Positions 15,801 to 25,556 of a stretch of DNA of 64,000 nucleotides are shown here, one piece after another; the stretch's first letter is position 1, and each line of letters starts with the position of its first letter. The position numbers and the translations under genes were made by a program. The notes below the pieces were generated by a model. It was not told the DNA's origin. It made no database searches and saw only the letters and a list, made by a program, of their open reading frames with translations. Origin of the DNA: Rhynochetos jubatus (taxonomy: Eukaryota > Chordata > Aves > Eurypygiformes > Rhynochetidae); contig CM050648.1 in the NCBI GenBank assembly GCA_027574665.1, positions 65,675,363 through 65,739,362 on the forward strand. Direction: 5' to 3'.

Positions 15801-18479
15801 TTTTGTGCTGACAACCAGTGAAGCTGCCAGCTCATTCCTGCCAATTAGATTTTAATACTGGCTGCATTACCACCAACCTTCTGAAATGATCTTAATCAAA
15901 AGACCAGAAAAGTAAAAGAAAAAAAAGTATTATGAAGATAAAACTACAAAGACTCTAATAACACAAACCATATTCTGGTCACAAGAACTCATCAAGATTT
16001 TAGTGGCCACACAACCTTTTAAATAAATAAAAAAAATCTTAAAAAGAAGATCTAAAAAGACATGATGACTATCTGCCAATTCACCTCTAAATATCTCAGG
16101 GCATCCATTTCAGCAGCACCCAGCTGCTAAATACTTAAATTTCCTTTACAGTCTGTACAAAAATTCCCAGACTGGGTAGGTGCAATGTCTATGCATACTT
16201 GGACCACAACTTTCAAACCAAATTCTAGGAGCTGTGCACTGTAGAAACCTGTAAATACATTTTGGTGCATCACGAAAAGAAACAGGAGCACAATTATGAA
16301 CATAGATCTTCATTTCTTCTGGAGCTAGACTAGCTCATAAAGACCTGGGAAATTAATATATCGTTATGTATTTTATATATATATAATATCATCAGTACTT
16401 TATCATTAAACCTATTTAAAGAACTTTGATTCAGCTAATTAAGATATTTTAATAGGTCTTTTTTTAAAAAACACCTTTTTCTGTACATACTTTGTAATTA
16501 TTTCTACATTATTTAAGAAGCCTAGTTTTTTAAAATACATGTTAAATCTTGAAGGTCTCTAAGATCTTGAATTCTTTAAGGCTTCTCAAAATCTTAAGGT
16601 AGGTGATTTGTAGTAGTGTAGCTAGTGCTTTTTAATACACCTTGTATACCTCTTGCTCGTCTTATTGATTGATTTCTGCAGGATTAGATAGCTATGTCAT
16701 TAAGGAGCACAAGAACAGTCTTAAAGCACAAGCCTTGAGAAAGTCTTTTTCACTTTCACAAACAGCTACACTGGGGTGGGGAGAAAGCTGCATGTAGAGA
16801 ATAGAGCAGGAAGTAAAAAATCTTGCACTTACCAATGCCATGAGCTTTAAGTGCTTCCTCAAACTAAGTTCCCAAGTTATCAACGAACAGGGAAGAAAGA
16901 CAGATGCATAAGATTCAAAAAATAACAATCATAGAATCACAGAATGGTTGGGGTTGGAAGGGACCTTAAAGACCATCTAGTTCCAACCCCCCTGCCATGG
17001 GCAGGGACACCCTCCACTAGACCAGGTTGCTCAAAGCCTCATCCAGCCTGGCCTTGAAATGCAAAAATTTTATTATTTACAAAATAAAATAGATCTAACA
17101 CCAACACCACAGATTATCTCAGATTAATAGTTACATGTAACTTGAAAGAGATATATATCTTTTTTCCGAGACTGTCTATGATTTAAATAATTCCATTCTG
17201 CATTAATTAACAACCACACATTTTCATGTATTGCCCTGATTAATCAAGAATACAAGACACAAAGTTGTAACAACATTTTCTGATAGGACTAATGTACGAA
17301 ACTAAACTCTATTTTATTGCAGTAAACAAAATCATAAAGCAACAAAGCTACTAAATATCTGAAATCGCACGTTTTAACACTACATTAAAAATGACACTTC
17401 AAACCCATATTCTGTTGCTAAATAAATCTGTAAAATCTAACAGAAGGTGCATTCAAAAGACTGATCTTACTGTCTTGTGTTTGAATCCAAGGAAGTGAGT
17501 CTGCAAGTTTAATGCAGAAGCACACCAGATTTTGCAAATCTAGGTTAAAGAAAAGTATTTCTAGCATTGCACACAAACCAACAGGAAAAATTACCACTGA
17601 TATGAAAACAAAACAAGTCTGCTGTAGAAATATCAGTAAGTTCTACAACAGTACTATTCCTCCACAGACAAACGAAAGCAGCATGTAGAACTTTATGAGG
17701 CTCTGAGACGACCCAAACACAGTGTAACAAAAAGGAAACCCCACATCACATAAAAACATCTCCAGAACCCCGTAGCTGCCTCACAGCATATTTTTGTGTG
17801 GGTAAGTAAAAACAGATCCAAGATCTTCCTCACAACCTATTAACCAAATCTGAACCAGAGGCAAGGCATAATTGTAACGAGCCGGTACACCTGTCTTAAG
17901 AAAAGCCAGTTGCCCTCAGTGTTGCACCCAGACTAACACACTGTCACCAGTTTGGGGCTTCCCTCGCTCATGCACATATCAAGCTTTCCAATCACAGATG
18001 GTTTATGCATGGGCCAGCTCAGAACAGGAGCATATTAGGTTTTTGCTCATTCACAGAATTTAAGCAGTCCATATATTTTCTCCTCCTCTAAAAAAATCAA
18101 AACGTTTAAAAACAGCAACAATAAACCTGAGAACCAGGTAAATTAGGACTTTTTTTTTTTTCTGTGCAAGAGCTACAGTTTAATATTCCACTTTCAAAGA
18201 ATGCCTTTACTTAGAAACATAACACTATTAAAATTATTCATTTTAAGAAATTGGTTCCTGACATACATCCAAGCAAACATGACAAAGACAGCAAAATAAG
18301 TTCAAGTCCAGCTCTACTGATCAATTTAGCTCAAGGGGAATAACAAAAAGCTCCCACTTGGTTTAGACCAACTTTCTTCTACCAGAATTACTTCGTGTTA
18401 GCTACAATTTTCAGTAAGGGATACTTACATTGCAATAGAAACGGTTTACTTGATCCTTCAGCTCAGCTTCAGGGTCCAT
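1..18479 (-). CDS. Unidentified U1/matrin-type zinc-finger protein, multi-exon, 3' end outside the window
   Basis: I do not recognise this gene. Fourteen coding exons, read by hand from GT-AG borders, give about 398 codons with no stop before the left edge. The start is the first ATG of the 18429-18504 exon and begins [10 protein letters not shown]. Residues 92-119 form one U1/matrin-type C2H2 finger: CxxC at C94 and C97, then H109 and H115 (H-x5-H). This class often binds double-stranded RNA or structured nucleic acid in the nucleus. A Lys/Arg-rich stretch follows, then a long acidic, Ser/Glu/Gln-rich tail with a short predicted helical segment ([14 protein letters not shown]). There is no signal peptide or membrane segment. 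Codon phases agree at every junction except between the 8347-8465 and 7422-7536 exons. The gene diverges from MSANTD3 across a CpG island. In mammals I expect TEX10 on this side, but the start here does not match TEX10 as I know it. Confidence 0.75.
1129..1225 (-). CDS. Zinc-finger gene, 97-nt acidic exon
   Basis: Acceptor ...aactcgtag and donor gtaatgtt. It enters in phase 0 and leaves in phase 1. It is rich in Asp, Ser and Thr ([13 protein letters not shown]) and carries several acidic-directed phosphorylation-like Ser sites. Confidence 0.72.
2697..2714. repeat. (AACC)n microsatellite
   Basis: Four to five AACC units in an intron of the zinc-finger gene. Confidence 0.8.
2936..3043 (-). CDS. 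Zinc-finger gene, 108-nt exon with predicted helix
   Basis: Acceptor ...ttcccctag and donor gtaatttg. Phase 0 in and out, 36 codons. [20 protein letters not shown] has an amphipathic helical pattern and may be an interaction segment. Confidence 0.75.
4427..4486 (-). CDS. Zinc-finger gene, 60-nt exon
   Basis: Acceptor ...attaaacag and donor gtgagtgt. Phase 0 in and out, 20 codons with Glu/Thr-rich content ending EELLGYL. Confidence 0.72.
4821..4866 (-). CDS. Zinc-finger gene, 46-nt acidic exon
   Basis: Acceptor ...tatcttaag and donor gtgaatat. It enters in phase 2 and leaves in phase 0. It reads [15 protein letters not shown]. Confidence 0.68.
5902..6430 (-). mobile_element. CR1 LINE, 5'-truncated 3' end
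   Basis: The forward strand begins with the reverse complement of the CR1 3' end (atagaatggttaggattgg...). On the minus strand the last part of ORF2 is readable at 5986-6387, with the [20 protein letters not shown] and [12 protein letters not shown] signatures. There is no reverse transcriptase domain, so it is a dead copy in an intron of the zinc-finger gene. Confidence 0.93.
7422..7536 (-). CDS. Zinc-finger gene, 115-nt charged exon
   Basis: Acceptor ...gttgtttcag and a weak donor gtaaaaca. The acidic/basic frame ([20 protein letters not shown]...) leaves in phase 2 and joins the 4866 exon cleanly as SEK-CETNK. The alternative frame entered in phase 0 hits a stop in the 2936-3043 exon. Confidence 0.68.
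8347..8465 (-). CDS. Zinc-finger gene, 119-nt exon
   Basis: Acceptor ...tttgtttag and donor gtaagaga. It is open only when entered in phase 1 ([14 protein letters not shown]...), so it leaves in phase 0. The next exon needs phase 1, so a microexon, an alternative transcript or a base error lies between them. Confidence 0.65.
9605..9647 (-). CDS. Zinc-finger gene, 43-nt exon
   Basis: Acceptor ...tatttttag and donor gtaagtgt. It enters in phase 0 and leaves in phase 1, reading [15 protein letters not shown] found it by looking for a piece that restores phase between the 11263 and 8347 exons, and it does so exactly. Confidence 0.68.
9849..9877. repeat. Poly(A) run, 29 A
   Basis: A pure A tract on the plus strand, in an intron of the zinc-finger gene (T tract on the transcribed strand). 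No SINE body was seen beside it. Confidence 0.9.
11263..11385 (-). CDS. Zinc-finger gene, 123-nt basic exon
   Basis: Acceptor ...ctttctag and donor gtactttt. Phase 0 in and out, 41 codons starting [10 protein letters not shown]. It is rich in Lys/Arg ([20 protein letters not shown]) and may be a nuclear-localisation or nucleic-acid contact region. Confidence 0.75.
11514..12235 (-). mobile_element. Older, diverged CR1 fragment
   Basis: The forward strand holds degraded CR1 landmarks: tctctgggcaacctgctgca, gtgaaaaacttcttcctt and, further out, gttgtccaccaggaccccc. Frames are broken. It lies in an intron of the zinc-finger gene beside the 11263-11385 exon. Confidence 0.8.
13265..13401 (-). CDS. 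Zinc-finger gene, exon carrying the CxxC-H-x5-H finger
   Basis: Acceptor ...tccttgcag and donor gtaagttt. It enters in phase 1 and leaves in phase 0. The finger reads YECQLC ... FMHVCGSKH, giving C94, C97, H109 and H115 of the predicted protein. The flanking LNYIIEY and HRLAYV are the hydrophobic borders usual for U1-type fingers. Confidence 0.85.
14072..14152 (-). CDS. Zinc-finger gene, 81-nt exon
   Basis: Acceptor ...tcttgcag and donor gtgagggt. Phase 1 in and out. It includes [14 protein letters not shown] just ahead of the zinc-finger exon. Confidence 0.75.
14593..14652 (-). CDS. Zinc-finger gene, 60-nt exon
   Basis: Acceptor ...ggtttag and donor gtaagtat. It is phase 1 in and out and reads [20 protein letters not shown], with the final G shared with the next exon. 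Confidence 0.72.
16833..16863 (-). CDS. Zinc-finger gene, 31-nt exon
   Basis: This short exon lies between acceptor ...aacttag and donor gtaagtgc. It enters in phase 0, reads [10 protein letters not shown] and leaves in phase 1, which fits both neighbours. Confidence 0.7.
16929..17060 (-). mobile_element. Short CR1 3' end
   Basis: About 130 bases of the CR1 tail (aatcatagaatcacagaatgg ... cagcctggccttgaa) sit 65 bases upstream of the 31-nt exon on the transcribed strand. They are strongly truncated at the 5' side. Confidence 0.92.
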
Positions 18480-18504
18480 ATTTGATCTTCAGGTGATAAG
18501 TAAA
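18429..18504 (-). CDS. Zinc-finger gene, exon with start codon (coding part 18429-18479)
   Basis: The acceptor is ...cccatag next to 18504 and the donor is gtaagt below 18429. Twenty-five bases of 5' UTR precede the ATG at 18477-18479. The 17 codons ([17 protein letters not shown]) end in phase 0. Confidence 0.75.
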
Positions 18505-18599
18505 CTATGGGAAAATTGCAAAAAGAATGCAAACTATTATTTTTGCTTCAAAAAGTCATTCATATTCTTGTTGCAGTTATTTAAGGGTCATACATACTC

Positions 18600-18622
18600 C
18601 AGTTTTAACTTGTGCCTCACCT
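18600..18622 (-). other. Putative donor of a non-coding first exon of the zinc-finger gene
   Basis: On the minus strand CCGGAG at the low end of the CpG island is followed by gtgaggca (18613-18620). This is a reasonable donor for a 5' non-coding exon that would splice to the acceptor at 18505. The transcription start was not located. Confidence 0.4.
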
Positions 18623-19388
18623 CCGGTTCCAGTCAACCTTTAAACCTCTAGACTCACGGCCGTATTTTTAACAGGAGGGCAAAAGCAGAGAGTGGAAAGA
18701 AACAGTTCTCCGAGAGTTCCCCTCAGGAAACCAAAACTGTCAGATTACGCACACTGCGGAACAAAACTCTTCCGAACTACGCCAAGCTTCCCCCTCCTTT
18801 CCCGGGACCGAAACGTGCTGGGGCAGACAGCACGCGGCGGCCAGGCACGCCGGGCCCAAGGCATGCCCTGGCCACAGGAACCCGGCCGGCTTTCCTCCCC
18901 CGGGCCGCCCGCCCAGGGCCTGACCTTGCCGGCTCCTCCAGCTCCGCCGGCGGGTCGCACGGACACCTGCTCCCGCCAGGAACCTGGAAAACCTCCGGGC
19001 ACCCAGCTTACCCCAGCCCGGGAGCGAACAGCCGGCGGGAAAGCCGAGGCCGCCACCGCACACCGGCTCCGTCACACCGACCCACCTGAGGCCCGCCGCC
19101 CTGCTCCCCGCTCCTCCTCCTCAGGCGGCCGCGGAGGGGAGGGGGCTCACAGAGAGAGCCAGGGCGCGCACCTCCCGTCGTTACGCGCCGCCGCCGGCGG
19201 GGCCCCGGGTTCACCGTGCGGGCAGGAACTGCGTCACGCCAGGCGGGGAAGGGGGGCGGGAGCCGGAGGGCCGGGACGGTAGCGAAAAGCAGAAGCTCCG
19301 CACCGGCGGGAGGAGAACGGGGCGCGGCGGGAGGAACGGTACGGCACAAGCCCGGGCCGACTGCCCCAGCCACCGCTGGGGGCGCTGT

Positions 19389-19400
19389 CGCGCAGGCGCG
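19389..19400. promoter_or_regulatory. NRF1-like site
   Basis: cgcgcaggcgcg closely matches the NRF1 palindrome (YGCGCAnGCGCR). NRF1 sites are common in divergent CpG-island promoters. It lies between two copies of gggcgctgtcg (near 19380 and 19410). Confidence 0.45.
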
Positions 19401-19789
19401 TAGCTCCGCCGGGCGCTGTCGGAGGTAAAGCCCGAGCTGGCCGCAGCTGTCGCCGCACCGGGACGGACGGGCGGACGGGGCCGGGGATCCTCCATCCCAC
19501 CCCGCTCCTCCGCAGGGACGCGGAGTGACGTGCGGCCTGGTAGCTCGGCCCGCGGGCACCGCGTCAGGTGCAGACGGTGCTGCCCATCCCCTTCCCGGTT
19601 GGGTGTTTGCACGTTGCTACCCAGACCCTCCCCCCGCCCCGCAGCACCTGAAAGCTGAGCGTCCCCCGGGCCGCCTCCTTCCCCGCCGCTCGGCCCTCCC
19701 GTGGGAGCGGCGGGTTCCGCGCCGCCTGTCCTCCGGAGAGGCGAAAATCCATCGCGGGGTTTGCGGGGAGCTGGAGGAGTGCCGGCGAC

Positions 19790-19809
19790 CTGCCGGCGAG
19801 GAGGTGAGG
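19790..19809 (+). other. MSANTD3: Putative donor of the MSANTD3 non-coding first exon
   Basis: GCGAGGAG is followed by gtgaggga, a good donor inside the island on the strand of MSANTD3. It would join the acceptor at 25110. The exon start is not determined. Confidence 0.4.
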
Positions 19810-22800
19810 GAGGCAGGCCCGGCCGCCCAGCGCGGGCGGGGGGGTGAGGGGGGCCGAGCCGGCAGCGGTGCCTCTCGGCGGCGCTTTGTTATCAGAAGGG
19901 AGAAACCGGGGAGGGGGCTGCAGGGTGGGGTTGTGCCCGCCGGCACCGCAGAGCGCGGTCTCCGCGGGCGCGGGGTGACAGCCTGACCGCTTCCCGTTCC
20001 TCCCGCCGCGGTAGATGTCCCTGGATCCGCGCCGCAGCCTGCGCGCCCGCCCTGGGTGGAGCGGTCTTCTTTGTCGAGCCGGGACCTGCTCGCCGTCCTC
20101 GTTCAAGCAGAAGAGGAGCTAGCGAGGAAACAAAACCGAGCTCGAGTTAATGTCTGAGAAGTTCGGGTGCAGGAGAGTCTGGTAGGATTCCTGTTTATGC
20201 CTGGGTTTTGGTGGATTTCAGACAATCGTTCGAAATAACAACCTGCGTCCATTACCTTTCTTTGCACAAACTGCTGTGGATGTCCTCCATAGGTAGCAGG
20301 GTGACCCGCTTAAAAATACATCTATGTGTGCGCGTATATAATGTAATAGCGTGTATCTGTTTAAAAATACATCAGTCCGTATATGTATATAAAATCTGCT
20401 AGGAGGAATTTAGGCAAAGTACTGTGAATTTTTATTAATAGGTTATTTTGTTCATTTGCTGGATGATCCATCATAACTATTAATTTGTATTAAAACAGAT
20501 GGAAGGAAAAAACCCTTTTTTTTCCAATCTGATTATATGTAACACAATTTCCATAAAGATATCATTCATATTTGTAAATATGAATCTAATTATCTAGCGA
20601 TTTCAAATCTCAAGGTAGAAAAGGTCAGGCCTGGAACACTCTGATGGAAGCTCTATGAGGAAAACCTAATATCTGAGGAAGAAGGATGCTGTTTATTGCT
20701 GGTTCTGTCACCCAGAGGGAATATAAACCTGTTGTTGTGACTGCTTTGGGTCATTCCATTCCCATGCCTTTCTTTTACCCTCAAACACTGAATGAAAAGG
20801 TTGATTGATTTCCAATGCTGTTAATTACTGACTGCTTCAAGCCTCATCTCCACTTTAAGTTGGATAATTTTTTTTTAATGCTTAACTATTTCTGGTAGTA
20901 AACCTGTTGACATTGGTAAATTAAGTCTATGTTCACACCCTAAGTGACCATAGTTTGCAAGCAAACTGTTTGGTTAGTGTAACCTTAACAGTCGGGTTAA
21001 GTCTTGCACCATAACTTTCCCTTTGTATTGCATAAGGAAGTATTTCAGGGTCTGCCAGTGTTCACACATGCCAACCTGAAGTGATTTTTTTTTAACGGAC
21101 TTCTTTGCAACTGGTTGGAGCTTGGGTGTATGTTTAGGTGTGTACATGCAAAATAGTACAGATACGGATTTATGAACATATACATATTTATGAACATATA
21201 TGTGCACTTCTTCACTTGTGTAATTTTGTTCAAGATATTCTTCCAGCAGATCACAGCATATCTCTTACAGCCTTTAAAAGAAGGATGCCACACAACATTT
21301 CAAAGTAAAAATCAAGGGTTGAGAGAGATTCTTGTTATTTTAAAGGGAGGCAAGTTATGAACTGAGCCATTCCAGGAGTAGATAGTTAGGATGAAGTACT
21401 CCCTTTACTGCACATGACTTAGGGCCTGGGCACCTGTAAGAGTAGGAGAAGCCTTCCATTCTTTGTTTCTTAGACTTTACTGTGTGACTGTCCTCATGTG
21501 CCCACACGTTCCCAAATCAATCGTGTTTACTCTATGAGCTATACACAATAAACTCCTTCCACTTCAGCACAGATTCCTACATGCTAGATTATCCTGGACA
21601 TATGTCCTGGAAGGATCTTTTAGCCTCAAAATGGAAATTGTTGTGGGAGTCCTTTCTCATATTCTGCAGATGATCTAGTGGGCTGACAGAAGGTGATTGA
21701 TACGCATAAAGAAAAAGAGGTGAATATAAATATATGGTGGCGTTTTGCTGCAATTTCTCAGTATTCTAAGTTCTCTGACATCTCAGAGTGCTTTCTGTTC
21801 ATCTGGTTGAAAATGGGCTTTAATGTATTGAAGCAAGCAGGCTAAGCATGTAAGAGCTCAAAAAGAATCTTCAAGAACTCTCTTCATTGCTGTAGTAAGT
21901 GCATTAAACTGCTTTCATCGGTTCTTGAGTGTTTATGCATCCTAGATAGCAACTCTGGCTTTTTCATGTAAAGGACACAAGTACAGTGCCTATGTGTAGG
22001 AAAAAATCGTTATGAATGTGTATGGGGGAAGGGAAGACCATTATATTATTCTCAGAATAGGACCTACGTTTCTGTACTTAAATGTACTGTGTTTGAGCTT
22101 ATGACTGGGGATTTCAGAGGCTATCATGGTAAAAATAATAGTAATTAAGGAGAGCGTGGCATGGAAGTGATACTTAAGGATTTGCTGTGGCTCCACTGAT
22201 GAAAGATAAGCTTTTATCCTAATACAGATGTTGTTATTATATATGAAGTCATATTTGGAAATATTTTAAATACTTAGTGATATCAGTCAATCTTTGCTGA
22301 TCTGCCTAGCTAAATATTTAGCACCTGGAATTCAGAAGTCCCAGTATCATTGTTTAAGTTTTTGAACTTAGTCTCCAAAGTTCTTGAATATCCATTGTTT
22401 TTCTAATTAAAGGGATACTCTACACACAGACATGTCACGATTTTCAGTCTGAGATTCTAATACCTTTTCAAAGCTAGAAATAAGATTTACGTGCATCAGT
22501 GGAAGGCAGAATCAGCCATTTCTGATCACACAGAGTCTCTGATCCTGGTTTTTCAAGGTCGTGAGATATTGGACCTTATGACTTGCTGGTGTGACTGATT
22601 TTCATCCTGTTCCTTGGTGAAATTGAGACTAAGACAGCTTGAAGCATCAGTGTTCAGTCCCAAGAATTTAATTTCAGCAGCTGTCCAAAGCAGCTCAATG
22701 GGTTACGTACAATAAATACATAAATAAAATAGTAGATAGAATCCGTTTCCATAAGGGTTTCTCTTATTTTACATGTTTTGAGAGCTGTTCCGTGGAGTGA

Positions 22801-25110
22801 GGTTGCCAGTTTTCAGTGTCCCTTTTGTTAGGATGTCCATTTCCTGACTTTTTCTGTATTTTTTTTTTTAATTTATTTTTTATTTAAGGAACTTCTGAAG
22901 TAGGTGTTCTGCCTATTAGACCTAAGCATTGTAATGATTGGTATGTGATACTTTCAAGTTTGTGTACATACACTCAGTTTGTTATGTGGCATTATAGGTG
23001 TTAAAGAATTCCTGTCACCATCATGTTGGGTGACTAAGTTTTCACAGAGAGTAATAAGTAACTTGATATAGTGTGATGGAAGAAATACTGGATCAAGAAA
23101 GTCTTCTTTATGCTGAGGTACACTGTCCTCCTTTCACCTTTTCTTTCTTGCAAAATGAACAAGCTGTTTTATGGGCAGCAGAACTAATAAAGTCTGGTTT
23201 CCTATGGTTCTTTCCCTGTGTCCCCTAAATCCTGTCTGCTGCAAAACCTCCCGCTCTCCCGTGTCCTCATGACGCCAGCATTTGGTAAGAGACAGCAGAA
23301 CCGCGACTAGCCAGGAGCCACGTAGTGCTGGCTGCCCGGTCAGTACGTGCCCCGTGATTACCCAGCTCAGCAGAAGCAACAAACACTCAGTTTGTTCTCC
23401 CTTTTGCAGTAGGGGTATAGCTTAGCTACTGCTACAGACTTAACATATCCAGCTTAAACTCAGACTATTACTTGCTTCTATGCACTTTGTTTCAGTGTTG
23501 CTATTCTAGGCTTTGTTCTACTGCCTCTTCTATTCTTTGACTCCTTTTTGTTGGGTTTTGTCATATTTTATGGGCTACTTGAGAAAGCTCCTGTTCTTAC
23601 ATCAGAGTTGGTTTCTCATTTTGATATTAGCTTATCTCTTAGCTTTCTCTGTAAATATAAGTGGTTAACTGCACTGAAGGAAGTGAGAATAACTGTAAGT
23701 ATTTAGACATTTTGAGGGAAGGGATTAAAAGGATGGTATAAAGAGTGTTAGTGCAGTGGAGTTAAGGGAAAAAATACTGGAAAGAGGAAATCTGTTGGTG
23801 ACATCTATTGCATCTTCAAGCAATGTTATGAGGGAGGTAGTGGAAGCAATAAGCAAAAGATTAAAAAATTCATTTGGGAAATGAATTCCCAGACTGTTAG
23901 GAATATGAACCCATTACTTAGCATATATATTTCATCTCTGAGTTTTATGCCTAAAATCAGAAGAAATGTGAGCTAAACCAGCATTGCTCCCTCTTTTTCC
24001 ACTTAATTATTCAGAAGTTTCTGCCCACAATGTAAAAGTCATTGAGGCTACACAGTTGTTGTAGGAGGGAATGGGAAGAGAAGGGTGGAAAGATAAAAGA
24101 AAAAACTGCATTTTGCAGAGTAGTCGTGTTCAGAATTCAAGGAAACATTGCTGTTGTTTTTTGGGAGTTTTTTATGGCTAAGAAATCGCTGGTATCAGCT
24201 ACCCTTTTCCTGTTGTGTACATAAGTCCTAGGCTGGAGACAAGGCAGTTGTTAATATGATGTAAGTATATAGCAGTGACCGTATGGAGTGAGGCCCAAAG
24301 TCTTTTTAGCCTGGTCATTCGCTCCTGAGAGTGACCAGAGGTGCAGGTGTAAGGAAGAGTGCCAGGTGTGCAGAGTCAGCAGTAAAGGGGGAAGGACCTG
24401 TACCTTCAGAGCAGTTAGTTTCTGTAATTAATTCAGGGCTCCTTCCTGCCCTTGCCTCTTCTCTGTGTTGTAATACGGGTCAGGATCCTGCTGCCTATTG
24501 GGTGTCAGTCAAGGAGGGCTGAGCCAAACCCATCCAAGTCTTAAAAAGATAACTTCTTACTATCATTTCTCATACAACCGTCAAATATTGTGGAGAGAGG
24601 GGAGAAATAGTTATACGCAGTCAGCAAGGGCAGAGGAGGGTGTTTTGGGTGCAAAGGAAACCCAAACCTGCTGCAAGTGACTTTAGACTTAAACCTGAAG
24701 GAGGGCTGAATTTCAGAACTCTCTGGGTGCAATAAAGTGCAATGAATAGGAGAACAAGTTATTTTAAAGAAGTTACTAAGTAAATTGAATACTGAGTGTT
24801 TGTATCAAGACAAATAGTAACAAAGGCAAGAAGCTTCTCCTCCCTGCGGTGTACTTCTGTACCTATGGTGTACTTCTGTAACTGTGTAGCCACTAAAGTG
24901 GCAAGAGACAACAGCATATAATTATACTGTACCTTACCTGAATGTTTCATTACCTACTCGAGAACCCTTCACCTGCTATTCTAGAAAATGAAGTGTGTTA
25001 CAATCAGAAGCTATGCTTAGGAGTTTTTTGCTGAAACACAGTTTCTCAATATTGTAACCAGTTCTAATTTGTCCTTTTTTTTTTTTTTCCTTTCATCATT
25101 GTTTTCATAG
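19810..25110 (+). other. MSANTD3: Probable first intron of MSANTD3
   Basis: This AT-rich stretch runs from the CpG island to the coding exon. I saw no other gene and no recent mobile element. Small local duplications occur at 21165-21200 (an atttatgaacatata unit twice) and 24846-24884 (a ggtgtacttctgta unit twice). It ends in a long T-rich tract and the acceptor ...gttttcatag at 25110. Confidence 0.5.
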
Positions 25111-25141
25111 GATTTTTGACTTCTCAGAAAAACAGTAGAAA
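25111..25141 (+). other. MSANTD3: MSANTD3 5' UTR, end
   Basis: These 31 bases lie between the acceptor at 25109-25110 and the start codon at 25142. An in-frame TGA at 25127-25129 and TAG at 25136-25138 lie just upstream of the ATG, which supports this start. Confidence 0.7.
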
Positions 25142-25556
25142 ATGCAAAACGAAATAATAAAGCCTGCTAAATACTTCTCAGAAGTGGAGAAGAGTGTGCT
25201 GCTTGCATTAGTTGAAAAATACAAATACGTGCTTGAATGTAAAAAAAGTGATGCAAGAACTATTGCTCTGAAACAACGTACCTGGCAAGCACTAGCTCAT
25301 GAATATAATTCACAGCCTGGTGTGTCACTGCGAGACTTCAAACAGTTAAAGAAATGCTGGGAAAATATCAAGGCACGGACAAAAAAGATAATGGCACATG
25401 AAAGGCGGGAGAAGGTAAAAAGGAGTATTAGTCCACTTATAAATACTCACATCATAGGGAAAGAGAAGATTGCCAGCATAATGCCTGAGCAAATGTACTT
25501 TTTGCAGAGCCCACCAGAAGAAGATTCTGAATATCAGCCTGATGCTTCTAGTCAAG
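25142..25556 (+). CDS. MSANTD3: MSANTD3 coding exon 1 (Myb/SANT-like domain)
   Basis: 415 nt, 138 codons plus one base, donor CAAG|gtataa. The ORF would read on into the intron to a stop near 25602, so the domain end is set by the splice site. Confidence 0.95.

Larger units (their letters stand above)
18620..20130. promoter_or_regulatory. CpG island, probable divergent promoter of the zinc-finger gene and MSANTD3
   Basis: About 1.5 kb is far richer in G+C and CpG than the AT-rich flanks. It lies between the 5' end of the minus-strand gene and the 5' end of MSANTD3. It holds GC boxes (for example gggggcggg near 19253-19261), an NRF1-like palindrome at 19389-19400 and CRE-like cores (gcgtca near 19230, tgacgtg near 19526). 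There is no clear TATA box, as is usual for CpG-island promoters. Several long ORFs here are products of GC richness, not genes. Confidence 0.75.

Noticed and set aside
1..18479. Identity as TEX10
   Set aside because: TEX10 is the mammalian neighbour, but the predicted start, the zinc finger and the acidic tail do not match what I know of TEX10.
18692..20106. ORFs of 100-196 codons on both strands in the CpG island
   Set aside because: They overlap each other in several frames, are Pro/Ala/Arg/Gly-rich and have no family signature. GC-rich DNA has few stop codons.
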